The notes: generated by a model from the letters alone, not told the origin. A DNA stretch of 64,000 bases from Rosa chinensis (GCF_002994745.2 NC_037092.1:88140398-88204397); one strand, 5' to 3'. Shown: positions 43,330 to 55,027, counted from the first letter of the stretch. Made by a program: numbers and translations.

Positions 43330-46300
43330 TCAAGTTGGTGCATAGATATCTATCATGCCCAACTTGTCAACTGAGCTGTCAAATATCTTCCTGGACACTC
43401 CTTTAGTAAGAACATCAGCTAACTGCTCTTCTGAGTTTACAAATGGAAAACGAATAACCTTTCTGTCAAGATTTTCTTTAATAAAATGACGGTCAACCTC
43501 CACATGCTTTGTCCTATCATGCTGAACTGGATTATGTGCAATCTCAATAGCAGCTTTATTATCACAATGCAAATCCATAGGTTGTCTAAGCTTGTAACCT
43601 AGATCTTTCAGGACATTACGAATCCATAACATTTCACAGACTCCATGTGCCATACCTCGAAATTCAGCTTCTGCACTTGATCTGGCCACAACTTTCTGTT
43701 TCTTGCTACGCCAAGTGACAAGGTTCCCTCCTACAAAAGTGAAGTACCCAGATGTAGAACGCCTGTCAGTTTTATCACCAGCCCAATCTGCATCTGTGTA
43801 TCCCCTAACTTCCAATTCATCCTTTTTCTCAAACAGTAATCCTTTACCTGGCGCCATCTTCAAATACCTCAAAATCCGAAAAACTGCATCCATATGTTCT
43901 TCACTAGGACAATGCATAAACTGACTGACAACACTCACAGCATAAGCAATATCAGGTCTAGTATGTGAAAGATAAATCAACCTTCCTACAAGACGTTGAT
44001 ACCTTCCTTTATCAGTTGGAATTTGATCAGGATAAATGGCAAGTCTGTGATTCATCTCAATGGGTGTCTCAATTGGACTGCAGTCCAGCATCCCCGTTTC
44101 AGTAAGTAAGTCAAGAACATACTTCCTCTGTGATAGTGAAATTCCCTTCTTAGACCTCGCAACTTCAATACCCAGAAAATACTTCAGTTGCCCCAGATCC
44201 TTCATTTCAAACTCCTTTGACAGATACTTTTGTAACTCATTCATCTCTTTCAGATCATCCCCTGTAACAATCATGTCATCAACATACACAATAAGAGCTG
44301 TAATCTTACCATTCTTGCGCTTGATAAACAAGGTATGGTCAGAATTGCTCTGTCTGTACCCAAAGGCTCTCATGGACTTTGAAAATCTCCCAAACCAGGC
44401 TCTTGGAGATTGCTTCAGGCCATACAAAGACTTCTTCAATTTACACACCTTGCCAACTTCACTTGGGTAATTCTTAACACCTGGGGGCACATCCATGTAC
44501 ACTTCTTCTTCCAAATTCCCATTAAGAAACGCATTCTTCACATCAAACTGGTGTAAGGGCCAATCTTTGTTTGCTGCAAGTGAGATTAGAATCCGAACAG
44601 TATTGATCTTTGCCACAGGTGCAAAAGTCTCCTCATAATCAATCCCATAACGTTGTGTGTATCCTTTGGCAACCAACCTCGCCTTGTATCTATTAATAGT
44701 TCCATCTGCATTAAGCTTCACAGTAAATACCCAACGACACCCTACAGTCTTCTTTCCAACCGGCATAGGTACTAGTTCCCATGTTGCATTCTTTTGAAGA
44801 GCTTCCAATTCTTCATTCATCGCCTTTGTCCATTTTAGATCCGTTAATGCATCCTGCACGTTACTAGGAATAGATACAGTAGATAATTGATCAATAACAA
44901 GTGCATGTGACCCAGAAATCCTATGGTTAGACATAAAATTAGCTATAGGGTATTTAGCTTTAGCTTTGATATCTGGTTCATATTGTTTCTTAGGAATTCC
45001 CTTGGTAACCCTTTGTGATTTCCTAGGTTCGACACTTTCTAACCCAGAAGATTCATTAAAGTTTAGGGGTACCTGAGGCGGATCATTCTGACCGGGATCT
45101 TCAGTTGGTGATGTAGAAGGGGGAATATCTTGTGTGTGAGCTTCAGATATGTCTTGATTTTGATTCAAACTATCCAGAAAAGTCGTCTCTTCTGTCTCGG
45201 AATTCACAACACTCTGTTCGGCAGTTACATTTTCTGTTTCGGAATTCACAACACTCTGTTTGGCAGTCGCATTTTCTGTTTCGGAATTCGCAACACTTCG
45301 TTCGGCAGTCGCATTGTCTATTTCGGAATTCACAATGCTCTGTTCGGCAACTGCATTTTCTGTTTCCAAATTTTTTCTACCCTCAAATGTATCCTCCAAA
45401 TTTTCCAAGTCTTCAAAGACATCAAAATCAATAATAGAACGAGGATTCCCTTCACAACCTCTCTCCCCCTGAAGGGAAGACTGAGAAGCTCCCCCTGAGT
45501 AATAAGGCTCGGATTCACGAAAAGCAACATCAAGAGAGACATGTAAAGTGCCAGTAAGGGGATCATAACATCGATAACCCTTCTGGAAGTCAGCATAACC
45601 AACAAAGATACACTTACGGGCACGAGGATCAAGCTTGTTGCGTTGAGGCTTGGGAATATGAACATAGGCTGTGCACCCAAACACCCGGGGCTCCAAATTA
45701 GGCATAGAAGGGATGGTCAAAAATGTATGAAGCTTCTGATGAGGATTCTGAAACTCAATCACCCGTGAAGGAGTACGGTTGATAAGATATGCTGCAGATT
45801 TTACTGCTTCTCCCCAATAGGACCGAGGTACATTCATGCCAAATAAGGAAGCACGAACAACTTCCATCAACTGCCTGTTCTTCCGTTCTGCTAACCCATT
45901 CTGTTGAGGAGTATAAGAATTGGAGGTTTGATGACGAATTCCATGTGACCGGCAAAACTCAATCATAGGGCCATTCACAAACTCTCCACCATTGTCAGAC
46001 TGAAACACTCGGATGGATTGTTGATATTGAGTTGCCACCATTTTGTGAAATTCGATAAACATTCCAAATACATCACTCTTATTCTTCAGAAATGACACCC
46101 ATGTCATGCGAGTGCAATCATCAATAAACGTTACAAAATACCGAGCTCCAGAAAGAGAAGGAATCTTTGCAGGACCCCAGACATCAGAGTGAATTTTCAT
46201 AAAAGGAACAGGACTTTTATGAAGACTTGGTGAATATGAAATACGGTGGCTCTTGGCCAGTTCACAAATGTCACAATGGAAATCCAAATCACTGACAACC

Positions 46301-47088
46301 GAAAACAAATGAGGTTGCAGCTTCTTAAGATAACTAAAAGATAGATGACCTAAACGGCGATGCCATAACCATACTGCTTCCTTTGCATTCTCTACCCCAT
46401 TAATCTGATTAGCTTGCCCCAAAAGATGCTTCTGGTTTTCTCCAGTCTCTGTCAGATCCAGGTAGTATAATTTTCCCCTTCTAACACCATAACCAAGAAT
46501 CCGCCGAGTCAGAATGTCTTGAAACACACAGAAAGATGGATAGAAGGTCACAATACATGCAAGTGCTAAAATAATCTGACCAACAGATAGGAGATTATAA
46601 GCTAGTGAGGGAACAACTAGGACAGATTCAAGGGTTAAGGTATCAGATACAACAATAGAACCTTCTCCGGTGACCGGAGTTGGAGTACCATCAGCAGTAG
46701 AGACAATATTTTGAGAGGAACGTCTAAGGTTTTTCACAAGACTAGGGTCATTGGTCATATGATCAGATGCACCTGTATCAATTATCCATGTATTATTCAA
46801 AGTAGCCTTACCCTTCATACCTGACTGCGCTACATTAGCGGAGGCATTGTCGAGATGCTCTTCCTCTGTAGTAGCAATAGCCGCCTTGCCCGGATTCTTT
46901 CGTGGTTTCCTGGTGAAGTCCCACCAATCAGGGTAGCCAATCACTTCATAGCACCGCTCCTTGGTATGACCTACTTCCCCACAGACAACACATTTTTTGT
47001 TTGCGTATGGGTTTGGTTTGTCATGAGGACGGCGTGGAGAAGGACCTGAGAAGCCTGGAGGAGGACCTGGTCGGCGTTGAACGGCCAT
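43330..47088 (-). CDS. Copia 3 gag-pol polyprotein, 1,252 codons uninterrupted
   Basis: The order is: zinc knuckle CVVCGEVGHTKERC (about 33-46), protease WIIDTGASDHMT (about 105), pre-integrase HRRLGHLSF with HHCC, integrase core (HSDVWGP, FQSDNGGEF, PQQNGLAERK), a linker with four 14-residue repeats, reverse transcriptase (GCRWVFTVKLN, NAFLNGNLEEEVYM, catalytic YVDDM), and RNase H (YTDADWAGDKTDRRSTSGY, ARSSAEAEF, HCDNKAAIE). Usual family members have about 200-250 further residues of gag (DUF4219/UBN2 region) before the knuckle; these are absent, and the ATG lies only about 200 bp from the 5' LTR. The enzymes look functional, but particle assembly would need gag from another element. Confidence 0.9.
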   Translation of the reverse strand: MAVQRRPGPPPGFSGPSPRRPHDKPNPYANKKCVVCGEVGHTKERCYEVIGYPDWWDFTRKPRKNPGKAAIATTEEEHLDNASANVAQSGMKGKATLNNTWIIDTGASDHMTNDPSLVKNLRRSSQNIVSTADGTPTPVTGEGSIVVSDTLTLESVLVVPSLAYNLLSVGQIILALACIVTFYPSFCVFQDILTRRILGYGVRRGKLYYLDLTETGENQKHLLGQANQINGVENAKEAVWLWHRRLGHLSFSYLKKLQPHLFSVVSDLDFHCDICELAKSHRISYSPSLHKSPVPFMKIHSDVWGPAKIPSLSGARYFVTFIDDCTRMTWVSFLKNKSDVFGMFIEFHKMVATQYQQSIRVFQSDNGGEFVNGPMIEFCRSHGIRHQTSNSYTPQQNGLAERKNRQLMEVVRASLFGMNVPRSYWGEAVKSAAYLINRTPSRVIEFQNPHQKLHTFLTIPSMPNLEPRVFGCTAYVHIPKPQRNKLDPRARKCIFVGYADFQKGYRCYDPLTGTLHVSLDVAFRESEPYYSGGASQSSLQGERGCEGNPRSIIDFDVFEDLENLEDTFEGRKNLETENAVAEQSIVNSEIDNATAERSVANSETENATAKQSVVNSETENVTAEQSVVNSETEETTFLDSLNQNQDISEAHTQDIPPSTSPTEDPGQNDPPQVPLNFNESSGLESVEPRKSQRVTKGIPKKQYEPDIKAKAKYPIANFMSNHRISGSHALVIDQLSTVSIPSNVQDALTDLKWTKAMNEELEALQKNATWELVPMPVGKKTVGCRWVFTVKLNADGTINRYKARLVAKGYTQRYGIDYEETFAPVAKINTVRILISLAANKDWPLHQFDVKNAFLNGNLEEEVYMDVPPGVKNYPSEVGKVCKLKKSLYGLKQSPRAWFGRFSKSMRAFGYRQSNSDHTLFIKRKNGKITALIVYVDDMIVTGDDLKEMNELQKYLSKEFEMKDLGQLKYFLGIEVARSKKGISLSQRKYVLDLLTETGMLDCSPIETPIEMNHRLAIYPDQIPTDKGRYQRLVGRLIYLSHTRPDIAYAVSVVSQFMHCPSEEHMDAVFRILRYLKMAPGKGLLFEKKDELEVRGYTDADWAGDKTDRRSTSGYFTFVGGNLVTWRSKKQKVVARSSAEAEFRGMAHGVCEMLWIRNVLKDLGYKLRQPMDLHCDNKAAIEIAHNPVQHDRTKHVEVDRHFIKENLDRKVIRFPFVNSEEQLADVLTKGVSRKIFDSSVDKLGMIDIYAPT
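45198..45366 (-). repeat. 42 bp tandem repeat in the copia 3 linker
   Basis: Four units of 42 bp encode 14-residue repeats of the form ENATAEQSVVNSET between integrase and reverse transcriptase. Unit differences are mostly single substitutions, and the frame is preserved. Confidence 0.88.
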
Positions 47089-47292
47089 TGAGGAATTTGG
47101 GGTTTGTTTGTTTTTTTTTCAGGTTTGGTTTTTCTAGGGTTTCAAAAATTCAGGGATGACTTGATTTTAATGGTGGTGGTACGCAGCGGTTTGTGGTGTG
47201 CTTTGGGATTCAGGATTCAGGATTCAGGATTTAGGATTTAGGATTCAAAGGATGCAGGCAAGTTCAAAGGATTGAACCTGCTCTGATACCAA

Positions 47293-47476
47293 GTAGAAAA
47301 GAATACTTTGATTTTAGGGTTTTCAATAATAAAAATACTATTCATCCCACAAAGGGGTATATATGCAAGGACAAGAGGAGTAGTCTAACCCTAATAGGAA
47401 ACAATCATTCCTATAATTACATGATAACCTAAATAAATAAGAATCATAATTACATAAGATTTACAGCTATTCCACA
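47293..47476 (-). repeat. 5' LTR of copia 3
   Basis: This is the 184 bp partner of 43,139-43,322 with one difference. The primer binding site is at about 47,277-47,292. Confidence 0.88.
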
Positions 47477-48789
47477 AAACGTACAGCCAACATGGTGGCT
47501 TAATTGTATTAATTGTGCGAGAAGAAATTGTCTTACATGTGATGCAGCTATCATGTGCGTGAATGGATGTTCTACATGAAAAAGTGCAACTGCCTCCAGC
47601 ATCTTTTCTGGATTAAACCATGCATAGCTACATCATGTTGCCATGTTCTTATCCACTAAGAACAAAAGAGGTTTATTAAAACTATATTTATGGTTAGTTG
47701 GCCTGATTGTTCAAAGCACTTAAAACAAGTCGATGTGAGTCTTGGGTAGCGTCAAAGTTGTCAAAGAGAGCGTCATTTCATGACGATGATCCAGAACATG
47801 AAGAAAGAAGTCTTCCCCCAAAAATTGATAATGCTGCAATGAAGGGAACCGCGTTCCAGTTAAGAAGGAGAGCTGCAGGTTATTCGTGGATTCGTGAACA
47901 CAAGCATTCCTTTCGCATGGGGGGCAATCTGTGGGGCAGACTCACGTGGCCATAGCTTAGCCTGTCAGCATGCTTTCTTCAAGTCGTGATATGTGCCACC
48001 CAATTATTAAGAGTCATGCATGGCCAATTACTAGGAGCAAGTTACATATAGAAACATATTTAATATGATGGTGGCATTAAATCTTTGATTACGGACATAG
48101 AGCCAGCGTAATGGCTTAATTAATTAATCATGAACCCATGCGGATTTTAATTGTTGTGAGCAACTGTGGTGTGGACATATACTATGGTGCATGCACTTCG
48201 CAAAGCGATGCAAAGCATGGTTCGCGAGGGAAGACATTGGTCCGCTGTGGGATACACTCGGCGAAGCTTCTAAGGGCCGCGAAGGCTATTCATTCGCGAT
48301 CAAAGGCAACCTCTTTTAATCATTCGCATTGGGGGCAAGTATGTGGGAGGTATTTCAAAATTTTTGTGGCATGAGTTTAATGCCAAACTTTACAATTAAG
48401 ACTTGTTAAAGTGTCTTAATGTCAACAAGGCCAATAGCTGTGGCCTTTTTATTTTTGGAAACATCTTTGTTATCCTAACATAAGAGATCAAGTGCTAATA
48501 GCATCTGCGATCAAAGTATCAGGTATTCATGTTCATCACATGATTATCAATTAGTTGATGCGCCACTTTGATTGTTAGCTATCTCACTGCACGCCAAGGT
48601 AATTTGGTGACATTCATACTTCACGGCCTATTTAGGGGCCTATCTGGAATCAATCAAGTGATTTCAAATTATCAATTTTCAATTAAGCCAATGCAAGTGG
48701 CTTTAGCGCGATGTCATTGTAAGACTAGTGCTAACTCAAGACCTCTTCAGTCAAGACGCAGAACTTTGACTTTGAGGTTTGGGAGGCAA
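47477..48789 (+). other. LARD internal 3' region
   Basis: No supported gene. A piece near 48,262 (GCTTCTAAGGGCCGCGAAGG) resembles 32,520-32,540. The end, GAGGTTTGGGAGGCAA, serves as the polypurine tract. Confidence 0.6.
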
Positions 48790-49345
48790 TGTTTGAACCA
48801 AAAATTAACATTTCTTCCCGATGAAGGGGACTCGGAAAAACCGGGCCAATATCGGTGGCCCAAGCTATTTATTTCCTATAAGTTCGGAAAATATTGCTTA
48901 GAGGCAAAATAAAGCCTACTTGGAAGCCAAGCAATCTTGAAGCAAATCTGAACATTCCTTGATCTACTATTAATTATCAAATATTTGATAATTAAGGATA
49001 CTTGGTTTGTTTACCAAGATTGAGCAGGAGGGAAAGTTGTAGACGTAAAAGCAAGGGCTCTTATTGATTAAGGAATCAAAGGGATGTATATATACATGCA
49101 ATTAAAGATACGTGCATATGAGTCCTCGCGAAGATATATAATCAAGCACGCGAGCGCGGACGTGTTGGTTTGCTCACGAATATCAAGTTGACCAAGTATC
49201 CCATGCAATTAAGATGGCATGCACGTGCAGCGTATGGAAGGAATCAATCATCCTTAAATTGCAAAAATGAAGGAACATATATGTAATGCATATATGGTGG
49301 CTCAGCATGGAAAGACAATTAAGGAAGGCCATCAGCCTTCGCTAT

Positions 49346-49407
<62 letters not shown>

Positions 49408-49901
49408 AATCAAAGCTATCCATGCAATTAATGTGTAGTGGACGTGGAGCGAATGGAAGGATAACTATCCTTAATTGTGTCATCCCTTATTCCTTCAGTA
49501 CCATACATGATTGCATGTCGCGAGCTACAGAGTCCTCGCGACATATTCGTAATTAATATACGTGCATATCCTACTGCATCCAAGAAGATTACGTCAAAGA
49601 CTCCAAGAGGCAATTAACCTTGCCTACATTCTAGCTACGACAGAGTTAATCTCTTATTGCCTACGATAGCTATCAAAACTAGTACGGTTCAGGTTGACAG
49701 ATTCAGTCCCTCCATTGGTTTAAGCGAGTTAGATACCTTAACAATCATCAATTTGGCTGAAAATTTGCAGAGATGATCTATACACTAGCACCTAAAAACT
49801 GAACGGTCGAGATATGGATATGAGACCGAAAAGTGACCCAAAACTCGAACTTCACACGTTAATTTCAAAGCGGAGCTCCGCTCTGGATAGGATCTGTCTA
49901 T

Positions 49902-49952
<51 letters not shown>

Positions 49953-50474
49953 GGCTAAAGATGATATAGAAGACACAACAACAACTCTCAACTCAACTAA
50001 TCGCATAGATTATAAGGCCTCCCTGGAGCAAACCTTCAACCTAGTTGAAACCCGGCGACCGTACTTCCAGTCCTAGTCTCCCCAGGAGCCGACTGCCAGT
50101 ATCACTGCCACCGATACCACCAGCGAAGCAAGGGTAACGCCCTTACAACTCAGCGAAGCTAAAGTCATGCTTTAGCAAAACCCGTGCTTTCTCAGAACTT
50201 CCCAGTGATTGCTCTACTCAACCTACAACGTTGAGTATCGATTCGGTAACGCGAAGAGATCACAATCAAAGTCCTTACCCGTAAGGCAAGAAGTCTTTTT
50301 CCGGAAGGCAAAGAAAAGAGCCTTGTGACGAGGTTAGTGCTCTCCTCGTCCACAGTGCTTGATTCAAGAAGTCAAGTCAAGAGTTTCCCAACGACTGCAC
50401 CCCACGGTGCTGGCACGCCTGCGCACACGCTCAAAAGAGACAGTTTGTACGCCAACTGGTTTTGGAGCCAAACA
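48790..50474 (+). repeat. 3' LTR of the LARD, with foreign segment
   Basis: This LTR is 1,685 bp. It is longer than the 5' LTR because the TA microsatellite (about 49,349-49,403) is expanded and 49,681-49,949 replaces the 98 bp present at 29,934-30,031 of the 5' LTR. The remainder matches with scattered substitutions. Confidence 0.85.
49681..49949. mobile_element. Unclassified repeat fragment inside the 3' LTR
   Basis: About 220 bp of unrelated sequence starts AGTACGGTTCAGG, includes the palindromic AGCGGAGCTCCGCT, and ends in a long TA microsatellite with TTTATATATATAGG. It could be the end of an RTE-type LINE or another element that terminates in microsatellite. It took the place of LTR sequence instead of adding to it, so a deletion or repair event accompanied it. 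Confidence 0.5.
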
Positions 50475-52060
50475 AGAACAATAGCAGAGAGTGCAACAAC
50501 CAGCTAAAGTAATTCCATAAAATGTCACAAAAGATAACTTAATCTTTCAGTTATCTTCAAGTACATTGATGAAATTTTGAAAACCATGCCCTATTGCAAA
50601 AAATTTTAAGAGACTCTCAATCCTTAAGTCAACAACATTCAACCACACCAATTTCTTTCTCTACTCTCTGCTCTCTTTTTCTTTTTTCCATGGCATGAGT
50701 CAGCTACACCAATGTTAGGGTTAACCTCAACTATCTTCCCACTTCAAAAGTTGGCAAAAGCCCACATTGTTTAGCTTAATGTCATATCAAACTTGTTCTA
50801 TTCTGTCATCTTCAAGTTTATTGATGAAATTTTGAAAACCATGCGCTACTACAACAAAGTTTAAGAGACTCCTCAGTCCTTAAGCCAACAACATTCAACC
50901 ACACCAATTTCTTTCTCTGCTCTCTCTTCCTTTTTTCCATGGCATAAATCAGCTACACCAACGTTTAGGGTCAACCTCAACTATCTACCCAATTTAAAAG
51001 TTGGCAAAAACTCATATTTTGTAGCTTAATGTCATATCAAACTTGTTCTTTTCTGGTTAGCCTGCATATCCATCCTCAAAGATTGAATACATGAACAAAA
51101 TCAAGATTGAGTTTACATGACTAGTGAAAACTGAAATCTATTACTCAACTTAAAGCTTCACTCAACATAAGAACAAATTAAATACATAGTCACACTCTCA
51201 TAAATAGAAGACATTAATCGACTAAGGCTACTAATCCTCCTCTTCCTGCCAAAAGAGGAAGAAGAAAAAAACAATTCTGATGCCAAAAAGAAAGCATTAC
51301 CGCCTATAACAAATACTTTTGTTAGACTACTACATGCAATTTATATTTGTCAATATTTAAAAATTAGAAGGAAAAAAAGAAGAACAAAAGAAATGGATTC
51401 AACTATCTTCTCACTTCAAAAGTTGGCAAAAGCCCACATTGTGTGGCTTAATGTCATATCAAACTTGTTCTATTCTGTCATCTTCAAGTTTATTGATGAA
51501 ATTTTGAAAACCATGCGCTACTACAACAAAGTTTAAGAGACTCCTCAGTCCTTAAGCCAACAACATTTAACCACACCAATTTCTTTCTCTGTTCTCTTTT
51601 CCTTTTTTCCATGGCATAAATCAGCTACACCAACGTTAGGGTCAACCTCAACTATCTACCCAATTCAAAAGTTGGCAAAAACCCATATTTTATAGCTTAA
51701 TGTCATATCAAACTTGTTCTTTTCTAGTTAGCCTGCATATCCATCCTCAAAGATTGAACACATGAACAAAATCAAGTTTGAGTTTACATAACTGGTGAAA
51801 ACTGAAATGTATTACTCAACTTAAAGCTGCACTCAACATAAGAACAAATTAAATACATAGTCATACTCTCATAAATAGAAGACATTAATCGACTAAGGCT
51901 GATAATCCTCCTCTTCCTGTCAAAAGAGGAACAAGAAAAAAACAATTTTGATGCCAAAAAGGAAGCATTACCACCAATAACAAATACTTTCATTAGACTA
52001 CTACATGCAATTTATATGTGTCAATATTTAAAACTTAGAAGGAAAAAAAAAAAGGATTCA
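50475..52060. repeat. 673 bp tandem duplication with shorter sub-repeats
   Basis: The unit starting CAACTATCTTC at 50,727 recurs at 51,400 and runs to about 52,060, with a few percent divergence. Inside, a sub-repeat of about 255 bp containing TTGATGAAATTTTGAAAACC recurs at about 50,565, 50,820 and 51,490. There is no open frame of note. The unit looks like a transposon-derived or satellite-like local array. Confidence 0.8.
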
Positions 52061-53053
52061 AAATTCCAAATATTTCTTTGCATCATTCAGTGCATATATA
52101 TAGTTATATCAAATGCATGCTATCTAATTCTATAGTCATACTGATAGTAATATTATCAGTAGTTTTCCATAAGTTCATGGTAAAACTGCTTCGAGCTTAT
52201 GAAGATGGATTTCATGATGGCTTTGACTTGTTTTGACTTCATGTAGATTAATTTAAGCTTGATTTCATATTGAAGCAATATGTTATATATGTTTGAGGCA
52301 TTCTGCACTAGTGCAATGTTGATGTATCAAAAACAGTGAGCTATATATTTTTGTTTAAGACCTTATTGATAAAAATAGAGCTTTTATTATGTCAGGTTCT
52401 ACCCATTCAAGATGACAATAATCTCTTAATTACAATCCCTCACTTTAAGGGAAAAAACCCTTTGATTCCAAATACAAAGTCAACATACGGAGATGTGTGT
52501 GTTTGTGAAAAATTGCGGCTGCACCTGGGTTGTTTTACAGGTTGCTTACGTACCCCGGGAGGGATCAAGCCACTTGTAGTTCGTAATTTGGGTATTTGAA
52601 GTTTTGTACCAAAAGGATATTTTTAGGCTTCGAAATATTTTTTAACGAAACCTAAAGCCCAAGTATTTTGCAATGGACACCCATAGCGTCATGTTGCGCC
52701 TAATTCTTCCAACGGGCCCAAAATTTGAAATGGGCTTCTTTTGTATCCTCATGAATCATATTTCTCAATTCATGAAGCTTTCTTGTCCCCAAATTTAATA
52801 TGGAGGCCCTCGATGCACCGAGTGAACTCTGAGTCTCCATTTTAGAATCCGGAGACATGCATAAACTTTTATTTTGGGCATCAGGACAGACACCACTCAA
52901 AGACTTCTCAGAGGCCCAGCCTTCTTGGAGGCCCAAATCTAATAAGGACACCCAGCTGCAATTTGTTTCATATTTTTTCAATTCTCCTAGTGCTTCGTCA
53001 GTTCGTCTTATTCCCAAACCTTGGGTTTGTACCATTACCAGGTCGAATTAGAG
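52061..53053 (+). other. Unassigned sequence and probable leader of the downstream candidate gene
   Basis: AT-rich to 52,400, then mixed. An 87-codon frame at 52,336-52,599 has no recognisable domain. The 300 bp before 53,054 are pyrimidine-rich and could be promoter and 5' leader. Nothing firm. Confidence 0.4.
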
Positions 53054-54945
53054 ATGGACTCGAAGTCCGAAATCAACTCGGAGAGGGAAATACATGCATG
53101 GGTCTTCAACGGAAAGTCTCTCAATACTCGAAGCGTGAAACTTGGCGAGTTGCTTTTCTCTGTGAAGAATCAGGTAAACCTCTGTCCCTGCATTCGTTTT
53201 TAGCTCTATAATTCAGAAGACTAGATACTGACACCCATTCTTCTTCCATAGCATTTTACAGCAATTTTGGAAAGAGTGGAGCTCTGTGTATCGGGGAGCC
53301 ATCCAATTGGAAGATCGACACAATGTGGGTGAGGCCAAACCCAATTGACTTGAATTGATAAACACTGACCTTCTTTGTTTTGCTCACAATCCCAGTACAA
53401 AAGTTGGATATGCTAATTAAACCTTTGTCTTTCATAGTTTGATTAGGCTATGCTTTGGTCTGCGACACCATCAGAACGAACATCCTTCCTTTTCCTTTTA
53501 TATTGTGTGCTTTGTCAACCTCTGCAATTGTCTTGTTCTCATTGATTTCATTTAATTGAAACCTTCATGTTCAAAACTAGACCCACCGCCAAGATCTCAT
53601 TGACTCTTCAAACTTGATTATAAAACCACCGCCAAACTTTTCTTCTTTTTTTTTTTTTTCTTTGGCAACACCTCATCAAGGTTGTAAGTCGTGCAATTGT
53701 TAGTTATGCCCTTTTGTTGTGTACTTAGCTTAATTAAACTTTCCCACATGGCCTGTAACATTACCAGAACTTTCATTTTTTTTTTATATTGCTTTGTGCA
53801 TTTGTGAATTTCTGGAATTGCTTTGTTGACATTGACCAACACTTCATCTTTAAACAAGGGATGCCACCACCAAAGACTTTTCCTCTTTAGCTAGTTTTAT
53901 TTATTTATTTATTTTATTTTTATGTCGGCACCAGTTCGATTTCTTGCAGCAATATTGGCTCAAAACTTGCTGCAGCCTTTGAATAGTTGAATTTGATTTT
54001 TATCAAAGGATAGATGATCTTGATGTTACCGCATTCTATCAACCAAGTGTACCAATTCACCATAATCAAGCTTTGAAGTTTGTTTTGCTATTCCACCGCA
54101 TGGCTTCTACTTTGTTTATTCTGTTTGCACTTGTTTGCACCTCGACACATCATACCCTAGAACGCATGCTTGTCATTTTGCTTTTGTCAATCTCGTTGTA
54201 CTTGTGCAATTTGATGGAACTCTCTTCTGTAAATGCCACCAGAATATCATTCTTGCTCCCTTTTTCTTTGCTTTTTTGCTTTGTACTTTGGTAACTCCTG
54301 CAATTGTCATTTGATCTCATTTGTTTAATATAGAGCCACCACCAAACGATCAAATAGAATACTTTTGGTTCATTGTGAACATGAAGACTTTGCCTTCCTT
54401 TTGTATTACCAACTGCTGCAATTTCAAGGCTTTCGTTAATTTGACAAAACCTTGTTATTATTTTTTTTTTTTGCAGGTACAAATCAAGTATAGAAGCTGT
54501 GGTGTCACAAATTCCGGAGTTGCAGAATTTTGATTCAAAGGTGAGTCTTCTGTCCTTTTCTTTTAGTTTCTTTGCACCGAAAATATTTTTCTTTGTGCTT
54601 TGTCAACTCCTCTTGCTACAACTTTAAAGATTTCAATTTTAAGGGAAAATCGTCCAAACAGTGTCTAAACTTTTCCAAACTATTAATTTTCATACCTATA
54701 CTTCAAAAAATATCAAAATGGTACCTGACAATTTAAGCCCAACCCAATTTATGTACCTAGCAACAGTAAAATCGTTAACTCCGTTAACTTTTGAAGGATA
54801 TTTTCGTCATTTTACTATTCATCTTCTCTAAAATTCTTGACTCTCGTTTCTCTCTGCAGCTTCACCATTGTTCTTCTTCTCCATCCTCTTTTTCTCCTCC
54901 ACCGAAACCATGACATTCCCATTTCTCACTAAAATCCTCTGCGCT

Positions 54946-55027
<82 letters not shown>

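Larger units (their letters stand above)
43139..47476 (-). mobile_element. Ty1/copia retrotransposon 3, nested in the LARD, long intact gag-pol frame
   Basis: LTRs of 184 bp at 43,139-43,322 and 47,293-47,476 differ at one base (ATATATACAAGG versus ATATATGCAAGG). On the minus strand the LTR starts TGTGGAATAG, and the primer site TTGGTATCAGAGCAGG follows it, a textbook initiator-Met PBS. A purine tract (TTGAGGGGGAG) precedes the 3' LTR. The LTR ends do not show the usual CA, and I could not find a matching 5 bp TSD. Apart from the missing gag N terminus it looks intact and very recent. Confidence 0.9.
29071..50474 (+). mobile_element. Large non-autonomous LTR element (LARD-like) with nested copia elements
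   Basis: The LTRs at 29,071-30,555 and 48,790-50,474 begin TGTTTGAACC and end GCCAAACA. They are flanked by AGAAC at 29,066-29,070 and 50,475-50,479. After removing the two nested elements, the internal part is about 5 kb. It encodes no protease, integrase or reverse transcriptase, only a short gag-like frame and anonymous frames. A PBS-like TTTGGCACACCTGGTAGG follows the 5' LTR, and a purine-rich stretch (GAGGTTTGGGAGGCAA) precedes the 3' LTR. It must rely on an autonomous partner, probably Ty3-like, but that assignment is inference. Confidence 0.88.

Noticed and set aside
45130..45498. Plus-strand frames over the 42 bp repeats
   Set aside because: They are antisense to the well-supported copia 3 polyprotein and repeat with its period.
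49785..50006. Tyr/Ile-rich minus frame
   Set aside because: It is read from TA microsatellite in the LARD 3' LTR.
50475..52060. CRISPR-like or satellite array
   Set aside because: Units are long and few, without regular short repeats and unique spacers; the genome is a plant.
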